Assembly: GCA_039545355.1 (NCBI GenBank)
Contig: BCJJ01000004.1
Span: forward strand, 1,444,801 to 1,508,800
Length of the DNA stretch: 64,000 bases
Direction of reading: 5' to 3'
Origin: Trichosporon coremiiforme
Lineage: Eukaryota > Basidiomycota > Tremellomycetes > Trichosporonales > Trichosporonaceae
Shown: positions 43,711-56,000 of the stretch, piece by piece
How positions within the stretch are numbered: the stretch's first letter is position 1
How the letters are laid out: each line of letters opens with the position of its first letter
Made by a program: the position numbers and the translations under genes
Notes under the pieces: generated by a model
Seen by the model: only the letters and a program-made list of their open reading frames with translations
Told to the model about the DNA's origin: nothing
Database searches by the model: none

Positions 43711-44704
43711 TACTAAGGCCGGTTTGCCACCGTTGGAGTGGTTAGCGCGGGTCGGAGTTTGTTTTCCGCCCGCAGATGGCTTACTACCAGGTGGCACGCG
43801 TCGTATTCACGGGCCGGTCGGTAGCGGTTTGAGTCGATACTCGAAGAGTGCGATGGAAGCACTCGATTCAAGCAATCGGGAGGTGGGGATTAGCAGAGGC
43901 GAAGCCTTGAACGCGTAGCGTATGCGTGCAAATGTACAGTGCACGAGAGCGAGGGGGTGGGAAGTCGGCTCGGTTACCGATCTGGTACGCGTCGTGCAGC
44001 GGGAGTCGAGCGACCGTTAAAGATGCTCGAGTAGACAGGTGGGAGGACAGGTGACAAAGAAGCGAGAGACGAAGTGTTCGCGCGATATTGTCGTGTGCGT
44101 GTTGTCGATTGTACAGGGTGGTGGTTGAGTACAGGTCGAGTCGACGATAGGAGTAGTAGGGAGTAGGGTTGGTCCGGTTTTTGTTTTCACCACTGCGGGG
44201 AAGCGAGCGTGAAGAGGGTCAAAAGCGGAGTCGGTATGGGCGGGGTATGGATATTGGTAAGCTCGAAAGCACGGGGCTGCCCTTTGGGCGCTCCGGCACG
44301 TTGGGAGGTTGGTGCGGTCGAACCGACGACTGTGGTAGAGAGATGAAGACAAGTGAGAAGAACGGGTTGAGAAAAGAAACACAGCATGGAGGAAGTACCT
44401 GGGTAGCGGTAGCGGGGGTGGTGGATGGATCGTACCCCGGCGGTACCCACTACTACCAAGTGGGCTCCGACGAGTGGCCAGCCAGCCAACGGGCCCAGCG
44501 GTCAACGGCCCGGCCGGGTGTATGCATCGGTAAATGTCGGTCGAGGCCCGTTCAGAGGGGAAGCGCTAAGGGAGGGAAGGGACGGCACAGCGGCAAGGAC
44601 GGCAGCGGGCCAGAGGCTAGGCGCAAGGGCTGAAGCCCAGAACTCTGTTTCTAACGGGAGAGGCGCCGACCGCGACCGCTATCGCTGGCTGGAATCCTCG
44701 GGCC

Positions 44705-44748
44705 CTGGCTGGCTGGCTGGCTGGCGGGCGGGCGGGCGGGCGGGGCTG
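44705..44748. repeat. GGCT/GGGC microsatellite
   Basis: Four-base units CTGG then CGGG are repeated in tandem; the surrounding frames are low complexity. Confidence 0.65.
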
Positions 44749-47700
44749 GGCTGGCTCCAGTCGCAGGCGCCACGGCATCCACGGCCCACCGCCCGCCCCG
44801 GCACGCCCGCCGCCCGAGACGAGGGGCGAGGCGAGGCGAAGCGAGCGGCTGGCGCTGCCCGCGACCCATATGGCCATATGACCCATGGCCCATTAGAGTC
44901 ATACTAATGGTCTTGTTTAACCCGATATTGCCCAGCGTGGTGCTGCAGCTCCAAAAGGTTCCAGGCCCCAGGGCCGCTCTACCGCCCGTCGCCCCCACCC
45001 TTCCCTTGTCTCCCTTGGTCTCCCTTGGCCCCTTGTCACCTGCTCATTATCTCTGCTCGGGCCCCCGACCCGACCCTGATTTTAATTGGCAGCGCCTAAG
45101 GGCCCAGCTCGCCTGCTCCTCAATCTCGCAGCAGCACGCATGCACGCACATCGTTTGCGAGTCCAAAAGATACCAAACGCTGCTCCCAGTGTCAAACTCT
45201 CGGCGCTCCGATGAATCGGTCCTTTTCGGCGGATTATCGCTTAATTGGTCAACTGCCAGCGCTGCCAGCCATGCAAGCTGATACAGGCCATGTGCTGCGC
45301 GGCTCTGTTGCGCACTGCAATCTGGATGTAGGACGTGCATCGGAGCTCCTCACGGCTCATGGTAGGCGCTGCATGCACTGCCCTCCAATACCCGGGTACA
45401 TCGTACATCCCCGATCGGCGTGGCCCCCACTGACCAACAGCTGACGATAGATGCATACGAGTCAATGAGCCACCGCCCATCCATGCGCCATGCGCGGTGC
45501 GGCAGTCGCCGGCTAATCCATCAGATCGGCAGCGGCACTGGCCGCTTCACCGCTGCTCCGTTGATCCGCGAAATCCGGGGCAGGCTGTTGACCAGCAATC
45601 TCGCCGGGGACACAGATAGCCGGCGCGGGAAAGGTGCATGCATGGTGGAGTAGAGTGACGTGCTATGCTCACTAGCATGACTGCAAGCGGTACAATCGGT
45701 GCATGCCCTGCACGCCCCTTGCATCCTTGCACAGGCGGTGACTTTGGTCTGCATGGGTGCGTGTTGCGCAGCACGGCATACGGCATGATACACAATGATA
45801 TCATCGCTCGCATCTTGGAGTACCGCATGTGCGACGCAGTGCTCACACTACTCGAAGAAGCGCCGATCCCGATTTCTCCCGAAGGAGTGGAGGCCAGGAG
45901 GGATCGACCCTTGTTCTCCCGACAGTAATTCGTCCGATTAGAATATGATGCACTTGACTGCGGCGCAGGAATAGATTGTCCCGTTGAGTGCGCATTTGGC
46001 GCCCACTTAGAGTCTTGATTGTTTCTTCGGTGGCCGCATAGCCTTTGGCTTCAAAAGCTTGCGACCCGACTGGCCAGACTTCGAGGCAGGCTGGCAAGCT
46101 GGCAGGCGTAGGTTGGCGCAGGTTGGCGCAGGCACAGGTTATGGCGGTTACGGTGAGCGGTCAGCGGCCTTGCGGCCTGCACTTGCGGGCATGGCGGGCC
46201 CCGGAGCCAGGACAAGCTCAGCCTGTACAATTGCATGACGCTTCTGCTGAAACGAAGTAGAGGGGGAAACAAGCTCAATTGATTAGGACGCAGGTTTGTA
46301 ACCCGGCACGGGCGAGAATCGGTGAGAAGCATGCGAACCCGTTTCGCTTGGCTTCTGGCACGTCTAGCGACGTGAGCAACAGTCAGGCAAACGTTGGTTC
46401 CATTGCCCAATCTGTGTGCCAAATCGCTCGTGGATCAGTCGTTCCTCCGGGTGCCTTGTTGCGCAAAATGATTGTCGTCCTGTCAGAAAGGCAATCATGA
46501 CGTGCACGCTGCCGGCAGCCCAGTAAACTCTTCCGGAAGGCCGTTCCGGATACAACAACATGCTACCCTCGGAAGTATGGACGTTCGGCAAACTGGAAAC
46601 TTAACGACATTGCGATCTGACACGGAGCCACAGAGCCACGATCTGCAGGCGCTTTCTTGCGGGCGTAGCGATGCCAAGCCTCCCGGCCGCCCGCCGCCGC
46701 AGGCCCGCAGGGAAACAAACCCCAACCTTGCATGCTTCTGCAGCTCTGCAGTGCAACCCCTGCAATTTGCAGTCAGAAAAGTGGTCTGCTGACATCCCAA
46801 CGACTCAGAACCACGACGACAGGGGTGTGTGTACAGGGGTGTCAGTGGGGGAGCACCAAATTGGTACCATTGATCGAACGCTCGGTACAGGCCATCGGTA
46901 CGGGCCCCCGTACTCGTGCCCGTGCTGTTGCCGCTCGTACCGCACGAGGACCGCCTTATGCCCACCGTGCTCCTGGGCCAGTCTGAACTTGATGAACGGG
47001 CCTCCCGACCAGACCTCCCGGCCCGATACATGCTGATACACATGCCTCCAGCCATGCAAGCCATGCATGCCTCCAAGCCACTCGCTCAACCCGACAGACG
47101 CAGCAGCAGGCGCTGCATGTCAAGCTCTGCAAGCTCGGCACAGATGAAAAAACCGCCTCTACCCCCACCCTCAGTGGATATCTGCCGAGACGCCGAGCTC
47201 GGCAGCTACCGCTGGTCTGAGTGGCCAGTACCACCAGGGCAAGGAGGGGCAGCAGGGCAACGAGACCACATGACCAACCGTTCTGCCATTCATGCGTTTG
47301 ATAACCGACTCGGCGTTGTGGGGAACCAGGATCCTGGAGCTGTGGGGATACAGGATACGAGCCATCCCCGACGGCTCTCGTCCGAGCGCCGAGGGCTGCA
47401 ATCCCCGATGTCTTTCGCTGACCAAGGATTCCAATGTTCCATAACGTGCTGCATACCAAACGCCTGGGTTCTGCAGTGGTGGGTGGCGCACAGTTGCCCC
47501 AAAGACGGAGAAGGGAGAGAGCGTGGCACGATGCCCATCACGAACGCAATGAACATCGGTATCCGGCGTTGAGTATTCTCGGGTACTCTAATCTCTGTCT
47601 ATCTCTGGGAATTAATGAGAGCCCGGTATCAACTCGTGATAAACTAGTTTACGCTATGATAGCGCCGTTCCTCGCAGTCGTGCCCGGCGACGGCCCCGTC

Positions 47701-49219
47701 CCCGGCATAGTCGTAGTCATGGTATCATGGTATCATGGAATCCATGAAAATCCGGGGGAACTAGTGTGTCGATTAGTGTCGGTGCTCCACTCGCACGCCT
47801 GGCACGCACGGCACGCCGGGCACGGCAAGCACGGCAGGACATAGACATACCGCGAAACCACACTCTGCCCATGCATCGGCAATCGGGCCTGTGACTGGGC
47901 TAGCTGCACCTCGGGATGTCGGACATGAACTGCACGTCTCGTGATCACGAGATGAGGTGCGCAAGCGTGGTTGTGAGCGCGAACCTCGCCGCACTGCGAG
48001 TCCACGAGCTCGCAAAGTAAACGAAGCCTGCATACCCGTGAAGCTCATGAATGGCGGAACAACAGCGCACGATCACGTTAAAAGTCACCCCCGTCACTCT
48101 GCGTGATGCTCTGCAATGCGTGTGTGCGAACGCACCCGCAACTTCCGCTAGCGCTAATCAAGAGCGGAGTCATGATCCCGGGCTATCTGGACCGAACGTG
48201 CATTGTTCGTGCGTGCATTCCGTACTGCATGGCCATGCGTTGGCCAGACTCTCGAGCGGACATGGCGAAGCGCTCGGACGTACGCCATCGTACACTGCGC
48301 CACCCCGACATGCACAAGCGGCTCGTCCGCCGGCGACTTCTGGAGAGTCGGTCAGGCTCCGAGCTCTCGCTTCCCCAGTCGCTTACACGCCTGCATGCCC
48401 GGCTGCGCGCTCCTCTCGGCGTGCTCGGCGCACTTGGCCATATGGAAGCATCGGTTGGAGCGTACACTCCACCTCGCGCGCCGTACGACGTTCCTGCCCA
48501 GCCATACCGATAGAGCTGGACCGAGCACAGCCCCCATCGGTTCCAGAACTCTGAACTGGAAAACAGGATGTATGGAAGTTAGGATGTACCAACCACGCTG
48601 CACGCTGCCGGAACCTGTCAAGCTGTCTTCTCCTGCACATACAGCGCTCTCAGGTGGCTCTCCCGCTGCCATCGATAGATCTGCGGTATGACTTGAGCTT
48701 CCCGCTGGGCTGGACTCGGCGAGTGCGGGTCGCTTGTCTACTGCAGGCGGGAAGCTGAGCGGGAATGGCACGTGGTGCCCAGACCGAAGAGAAGGCGATT
48801 GCAGGCCTGAACCTTCTGCTGGGCTGCACGGTTCCGAGAGCTTGAAGGTAGGCTGGGCTCCATCAGAGTATGTCCCATGCACGCGCAGCCAGAACTGACG
48901 ACTTGGAGTGCACGACATAACGGTCGTCAGACAACAGCAGACGGCCGGAACGGCCGGCAACCACAGCTGGTATGGTACAGCTGGTTAAGGGTGAGCAATT
49001 AGAACCTGCTCATGAAGCCAAATGCGAAATCCTAATCAGCCTCGTTCATTCGGATTAGCTTGCAAATACCGTACCAAAACACCTCTGTGCGGAGAGCGAC
49101 TGACTGCCCGCTGCCACCGGCCGACCGGGTCGACGACGAGACCTCCACCCGATCTTTCAGACGACATCTCGCAGAATCCCGACTTTACCAACTTTTTCCG
49201 ACCACCAACAACGAACACC

Positions 49220-49941
49220 ATGTCGCTCGCGTCCAAGGCGTTCTTCGGCTTCTCGATGCTGTTTACTGGCGGCACGATCTGGGCCGTGCACCACATGCAG
49301 CAGCAGGAGAGTGAGGTGAGTACGCTTCGGCAAGCCTCCTGTCGGAATCGAGGAAGGTTCGGAACGGTGTACCTTGCTTGCGACGATGCTTCAAAGACGT
49401 CCCGCTGGACCTTGGCACACACTGGTACCGATGACGGTCGAGGTGGAGCACATAGACTCAACATTTGCTCCTGGCGAGCAGGGTCTGGGGCGTCGGGGCC
49501 ATCCATAACAATGTGCATCGCTGGAATCGGGGAGGACAGGCGGGCAAGCGGGCGTGATCTGCGGCGCGGGCGGGGGCTCACCCTCGATCCCACTCGTCCC
49601 CTCACTCAGCAGCGAGCATAATAATGGATGATGAGCTGACACACCAGAACATGTACCAAGGCGTGATCAAGGACGAGGAGCGCATCCGCGAAAAGGCGTT
49701 GAAGAAGGTGCAGCAGCCCGCCGCCGTCGTGGACGAGGACTGCGTCACGTGTGTCGTCTCGCCTCCGCCGCAGCTGCTCGAGGCGCAGAGCAAGGAGCAG
49801 CGCGCGGCGGAGCGACAGGCCCGTCTGGAGGAGTACGAGGCGCAGAAGGGGCTCGCGCAGCGGTTGTCGAAACAGGCCCAGGCTGCGCAGGCGCCAGCCC
49901 AGGCGGCCCAGCAGGTCCAGACGGAGCAGCGTCTCGTCTAA
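49220..49941 (+). CDS. PET117: Cytochrome c oxidase assembly protein Pet117
   Basis: Pet117 is a small mitochondrial inner-membrane protein that couples heme a synthesis (Cox15) to complex IV assembly. Two exons (49220-49315, 49648-49941) encode 129 residues. The N-terminus MSLASKAFFGFSMLFTGGTIWAVHHMQQQESE is one membrane segment flanked by the conserved SKA and HH-QQ-E pattern. Exon 2 starts with the family signature NMYQGVIKDEERIREK. A CxxC (DCVTC) and a long Gln/Ala-rich helix of about 50 residues follow, making it longer than the roughly 80-110 residues usual elsewhere. The intron (332 nt) is the longest in the window. The AACACC-ATG start context is the same as in RPB6. Confidence 0.87.
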
Positions 49942-51050
49942 TCTCGCTCTCGCTTTCGGACGACTTTCTCGCCAGCCATCGAATAGACCGGTGGGACATT
50001 CTCGCCCTACAAACCTTGCATATCGCATCGAAACCATCAGCATCTACCACTCAGCACTCATCAACGCACTTAGCGCCATGTAACACCTTTTCTTGTCGCG
50101 GGCGTGTCGGATGAAGTTGCGCAGCTGGCAAGCTACTAACCTGACTCATCTGCTCCGTGGGCGGTACCCACGGCTCCGGAACTGCTGATCCTAGCGAAGG
50201 TGGGCGCTGGCATCGGGTAACGAACGTACGCTGTTTGTTCGGCGCAGCAGGTTGGCCGAAGCCATTACCCGCTCAGCGGGCTATCGGCGTCCGTGTCGTT
50301 CTGGAACGCTGCGCTCTGGCGAGCACCCCTGCTCTCCGGGAGGATTCACAGACAACGAGCTCTTGGCATGGGGCTCCTCTTCCTCCGAAGCCGCAGCCCC
50401 GATGTCGCAGCAACTCTTTCCTTTGATAATCGCCAACCGCCCACATTCATATCGGGCGGAGTAGAGCTACTGCGTCCGATATCTGTTCCACTATCAGGCA
50501 ATGTGACTACCCCGCAGCTCCGGATCAGACCACTTATCCGCGTTCTGAACAAATGGATCGCCATCTGGAGTAGCTGGATCCCGAAAGAAAGGGTACGAGG
50601 AGGCGTAACGAGACTGTGACTGCGGCATCGACACGCGTTAGTAGCTCGAGGGGCCAGTGCGCTTTGCGTCATAGGATGTGACCATTGGTCATTGCTTGCT
50701 GCGGCTGTGTTCACATGGTTGACTTCTTCGCAGGCGTCGAGGCTTCCACCAGAGGTCCGTAAGAATTTTGTCCTTCTCCGAGAGTGGCTGGGCCCTAGAC
50801 CTGTTCCAGCGTCGTCTTTGTGATCTTTGCTTCCTGTGCCCGCTTGTGTATCTCATCTCTGCGCCGGCGAGTGGGCAAGTGAAGGGCACAGATGCCCTGC
50901 AGCACTTCCGTGGGTGAACACGACCTTGGAGACGTCTGCCATGTCAAGAACCTCAGCCCGCCGTTCACCACTGAATCGTAACCATTAACTGCATATCTTC
51001 TGACTATCATGACTAGCAAACCTATGTACTTATCTAGCGGAGTATCAACA
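49942..51050. other. Convergent 1.1-kb region between PET117 and the BVMO gene
   Basis: 3' flanks of two genes. Open frames of up to 122 codons show nothing recognisable. No RNA gene was found. Confidence 0.5.
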
Positions 51051-53011
51051 CTACAGAGTCGCGGAAACCTCGACGGGCTTGCCGTCAAACTCGAGACCGT
51101 CAAACTTGCCGTTCGCGCGCCACTCGGCGATGTAGTCGAAGAACGCGAGCGGACCGGCAGGGTATCGCGCAACGTTGAGGCGTTCGCGCAGGCCCTCCTC
51201 CTGGCCCTCGTTGTTGTAGTAACCGGGGGTACACTCTGGACCGCCAATGATGCCCCTCTCGCCCTTGAGGATGAGCTGGATCCAGTCGTCCTGCGTACTC
51301 TTGGGCACCTCGACGGTCTTGGCGCCGAGCTCCTTCTTCTTCTGCAGGATGCTGAGGACCGTGGGCCCGTGCTCGGTGTAGTTGCTCGTGATGTTGGAGG
51401 CGAGCGAGGAGCCCTGCGCGAACCCGATCACGAACAGGTTCGGGAACCCGTGCACGTGCATGCCTTGGAAGGACTGCATGCCGTCCTTCCATGCATCGGT
51501 CAGCGTACGTCCGCCACGGCCGTACACCTCCAGACCCGACTTGTACGTGTACTCGGAGTTGAACTCGAAGCCGGTCGCGTAGACGAGCACGTCGAGGTCG
51601 TAGTGCTTGCCATTGGCCCAGACACCCGTCTCGTCGATACGCTCGACGCCCTTTCCGTCCGTGTCGACCAGCGTCACGTTCGGCCGGTTGAATGTCTGCA
51701 GGTACTCGTCGTGGAAGGTGGGGCGCTTGCCTGTTGGGTGAGTCAGTACATCACAAGCTTTTGCAGAGAACGTCGCCAACAAGCCCAATCACACTCACAG
51801 AACTGCCTGTACCACGCCTTCAACTTGTCGGCCGTCTCGGGGTCCTCGACAACCTCGTCCGTACGCGCGCGCACGGCGGTGGTGTATTCGTCGTCGCTGA
51901 GGTGGTACGCCTTCAGATAGTCTGCCATTCCGGTCGGGGCGCGGCCCTCCTTGGCGCACATCTCGAGCATGCGCTTCGTGATGCGCTGCACGCCATCGGT
52001 CCATCCGTCATGCACGTAGTCGACGGGTGCGTATCCGGTCGACATGAGCTGGCAGAAGTTGCGCAGCCACTTGGTTTGCCACCCTTTGTCGAGCTGGCTG
52101 AACCACTCCTTGTCGATCGCGTGGTTGCCGCGAATGGCGACGGCAGACGGCGTACGCTGGAACACATGCAGGGAGCCCGAGTCGCGGCCCAAAGTTGGGA
52201 TGCACTGCACGCCCGTCGCGCCCGTGCCGATGACGCCGACACGCTTGTCCTTCAGTCCTTCGAGAACCTCGTCGTCCCAACCACCGCCCGTGACGCCAAA
52301 GTCCCAGCGCGCAGTGTGCATCGCCTGGCCCTTGAACGTCTCCAGCCCGGGGATACCGGGCAAGTGGGGCTTGTTGAGGGGTCCAGTGCCCATCGCGACG
52401 TGGGTCGCGGTGAACTCGTCGCCCTCACGCGTCTTGACGACGTAGACACTGCGGTCCTCGTCCCACCGCAGCTCCTCGAGGTGCGTACTGAACAGGGCGT
52501 GGGGGTAGAGATCAAAGTGGCGCGCAATGCGGTGCGCGTGGGCGAGAATCTCGGGTCCGCGAACGTACTTGGCCGACGGAACGGTGCCGACCTCCTCCAT
52601 CATGGGGAGGTAGACCATGGCGGCCGTGTCGCACATGGCACCGGGGAAGCGGTTCCAGTACCATACGCCGCCGAAGTCGCCTCCGCTCTCGAGGATGCGG
52701 ATCGAGTCGAAACCGGCCTGCTTCAGCTTCGCGCACACCGTCAGGCCCGCGAAGCCGCCGCCGAGGAAGAGGAAGTCGACATGGTCGCGCACCGGCTCGC
52801 GCGGCTGCACGTCTGTGTATGGGTCCTTGTCCTCGTCCAGCTTCAGGATGCCGCCGAGAGACTTGTACTGGTTGATACCGTCGGCGCGGACACGTTTGTC
52901 GCGCTCCTCGCGGTACTTGGCCTGTAGCGCGTGGCGCTCCTCGTCCGCCAGAGGAGCGACCGGCTGGGTCTGCTTGTAGTCCGTTGGCTCGGGGATGTGC
53001 TCAATCGTCAT
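51051..53011 (-). CDS. Baeyer-Villiger flavin monooxygenase
   Basis: The enzyme would use FAD, NADPH and O2 to convert ketones to esters or lactones. Two exons (53011-51799, 51730-51051) encode 630 residues. The FAD-binding Rossmann motif is LGGGFAG (83-89). The Baeyer-Villiger fingerprint F-x-G-x3-H-T-x2-W-D is intact as FKGQAMHTARWD (226-237). The NADPH-binding motif is GTGATG (262-267). The WYWNRFPGAMCD block and the LVYATGFE motif of class B monooxygenases are present. An N-terminal extension of about 70 residues resembles that of larger BVMOs (cyclododecanone or steroid type), but the substrate cannot be read from the sequence. No pathway partner genes are adjacent: the next genes are 1.1 kb and 6.0 kb away. 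It has no targeting signal. Confidence 0.9.
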
Positions 53012-56000
53012 CTCGGTGGGAGTCGCAGAGCTGTCGGTGGAAGTCGTCTAGGGGTCTAGCTTGTGTAGTTATATGTATTGCGTTGGGAGACGAGGTCTGT
53101 GTGTCGTCGAAGCGCGCAATCACGTCTTGCAGGAACCGGCCAGGGCGTGGGTGATGTCGTCCGGCGCGGGATGGCTTATGTAGTTCGGACCAAGAGTTGA
53201 CCAAGGTGGAATTAGTGTGCAGCATGTGCCCCACCAAGGTTACGCACGGAGACAGCGCGGTATCTCGGTCATTAGTAGCCGTAGACGGCCAAGTCCGAGC
53301 GGCGGGATGGCGTCGCCGCGATCGTGCTGTCGGAAGCCCCCTTCGCCACGTTGCTGCCGCTCTCGGCGCCCGACCGATGCAACCTGCGCTCTATGTACAT
53401 TATGCAGTTTCAGTACTCCCTGCATACGTGAATTGTGAAATCGGGGAGAGCTCATCTCCGCCATCGCCCCCACATCAGTAGCGTTCAGTAGCGTTCTCGA
53501 GCAGGCCTAGAAGCCTAGAAAAGTCTTGGTATCAGGTACAATCCGCACATGACCTCAACCAGATTGCGGCATTTCAACCGGGTGGGCAGTGCCAAACCCA
53601 TTTACAGTGCCGAATGCAGAATCCCGAGAGAGCCAAGCTCGGTGCTCTCTCGCTCATATAACCGGTTCATGTGCACATGTTAGGGCTCTCTCTGCCTTGG
53701 AATTCTGCGACTACCCAGCAACTCAACAGACGAAATCGCTTTTCCCCCTTCTCACCAGCCGTTCGGCCGTGCACTCGGTCTCACATTGCTGACTGCCTCG
53801 GGATGACAGCCTGCCACTGTCTGCGCTTCTGCCCGCCGGCTAGCTGATACGGCGAGCTGGCATTAACGACTTACACATTCCGCGCATGCACGCTGGACAT
53901 CACTCGATCCATCGGCACCGAGCCTGCCCTCCGCCCGCCGGTCAACCTCCGGATGCCGAGACGGCTCCGCTGGAAACTGCTGCACCATGTGCACGTGCCG
54001 GGAGTGGGATTTGCAGGCAGTCTTGTTACCAGTAGGAGCGCTTCGGCGCCCGATATGTTTGCAAGCCGCGATGACCGCGGGCGAAAGGCGCTACATGTCA
54101 GTATCGCAGAGGGACATGCTGCTCGCGGTCGGAACAGGCAAAGGACTGCCATATCCTGGTAACCCTCGCCATCGGGCCAGTAGGGCGACACTGACGCGTG
54201 CCGACGTCTGACGTCCGCCTCGTAATTATCCTGACAGCAGAGCACGCTTCCTCCAGAGTACTGTATATGTGCTATTTATACGGCGAAAAGCATCTCCTCC
54301 TCGGCGTACTGGCCCATCAGCGAACAGGCGTCCGCAACGTCCCTCAGCGAGTCCGGCCTTCCCTGTGGCACTCACGCAACTTTGTGGTGCGATCTCTGGC
54401 CTTGCCCACTACCCAGAACCTGAGAACGCTGCAGCTCCCTTGGGGCAGCTGCTGGAAGGTCGTACTAGACACTTGGCTCCTAGCAAGCAACGAAAGGCAT
54501 CAGACGTCGCCCTCGTACTGGTCCCAGTCGCACCGCTTGCCGTGGTGGCGATCTGAAGCGATCACGGGAAGATTTGCAGGCGAGAGCAGGATCGCTCTGG
54601 CTCACGTCAGCCAGCTCCCCCGTGAAGCGCAAGAACGCCACTCTGAGCTGGGTCTACGCCGTTTAGCCGCCCCGTCCGCCAAGTTCACGGCGCGAAGGCT
54701 CTGCCTGAGGGGCGACCCGCCTTTCAGCCAGCTTGAGGTTGAGTCAAGCCCTGCTGTCAGCTCGGAGCTGATATCCGCCAACTTCTCCCCTGCTGGGTTT
54801 TCTGAGACTGTCGGGTTCAGTGCGAAGCTTTCTCATCGTGATGGTTGACGGTCATCGCAGCAAGTTAGGATGAGGGAGAACTTCGGGCTCATTCCCATCG
54901 ATAGCTCACGCCCCAGCGCCCTGGTCGGTTCCTCTCCATGCTGTAAGGATGCCTTCCCGCAAGCACTCGAAAACGATGTCTCCGGCGCCCGGCTGACACC
55001 CCTCGAAGACAGTCTCCCTGCCCCCGACAGACACGAACGCACCCCAGCACACAGAACAACAATGGCACATGTACCGAGCAGCTCCCCTGCTCGCATCGAA
55101 GAACGTGAGAACACGAGCGCCGCTTCGCTGTCATTCGAGGGCAGCACTTTTGTCCCAGCAGTACCACGCGAAGTGCGCGGCTGGTGTCCCACCGTTCTGC
55201 TCGCCGTCTTGTCCTCAGGAGCATAGGCGTGGAAGAAGGCTACTCACGCCGGAGCATTCCACATCGCGTGGCAAGACACCAATGACGTTTAGGGGAAGAG
55301 CTCGTGATCTGAGATACACTGCAACATACAGTAAACAGGCACTGATTGGGGTTGCCAGTCAATGGGCGTAAGTCTTTTAGAGAAGCTACAGTAAGGGCTA
55401 CAGCCTGTCTCTGTTTAAAAGTTGACTCTCAGACGGGTCACCAAGAGGCGGGTTAGGGCTTTCTACCCCTTCGGAATGGGTGGACGTGCACGACAATAAC
55501 TGTCACAGGAGTGGCAGGTGCAAGGATTGTTTGGCGGCGTACAGCTCTAGCTGCATGAGGAATCTCCAGGTTTCGTCAATGAGCGTATATCGCGCGTTAC
55601 TCGACCTCCAACTCCCACTGCGCCCCACCGTCAGACTTGCTCGCCATCATTGTTCACTGTCACACGTTATCAACTACGTAGTCGCTCGATGCAGCACTTG
55701 CTTACCTGTTGCGGACCCCTCGAAGCCACGCCCTTTTAACGAAAGCACAGTCTTGAGTGACTGCCATGTTCAGCCGTTAGCACACGAGCAATAGTAGCCG
55801 GGCTGTCATCACAGACACAGCAGTGCCGCCACCAGGGGATGCCACGCCCACGCTACCCAGGTGCTCGTTAGATTCCCTTCAGTCTGTGAGCCCAACGGCC
55901 AGTCGGTGGCGGTTAGTGCTGTTAGCCAGTGGGAGCAGCCGAATGGCTGCCAGACTGCGACTACCGTGCCCTCCGTAGTTGCAATCGGCCAACTGTCCCG

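Larger units (their letters stand above)
43452..49219. other. 5.8-kb gene-poor divergent region (Ecl1-like gene / PET117)
   Basis: No supported gene. The part next to the Ecl1-like gene (to about 44,550) is pyrimidine-rich on the minus strand and contains a candidate leader intron (43532-43710). Further right are a GGCT/GGGC microsatellite (44705-44748), many GCATGC-type palindromes, short imperfect repeats near 47,720-47,840, and open frames of up to 218 codons with no recognisable protein. No tRNA or transposon protein was found. Confidence 0.5.

Noticed and set aside
45890..46340. tRNA-like fragments (T-loop-like GGGATCGACCC, GCGAACCCG)
   Set aside because: No pairing acceptor, D-arm or anticodon arm could be built around them.
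46495..47572. Overlapping frames of about 190-220 codons in the 5.8-kb block
   Set aside because: Both strands are open over the same stretch, with no recognisable residues or codon pattern like the true genes.
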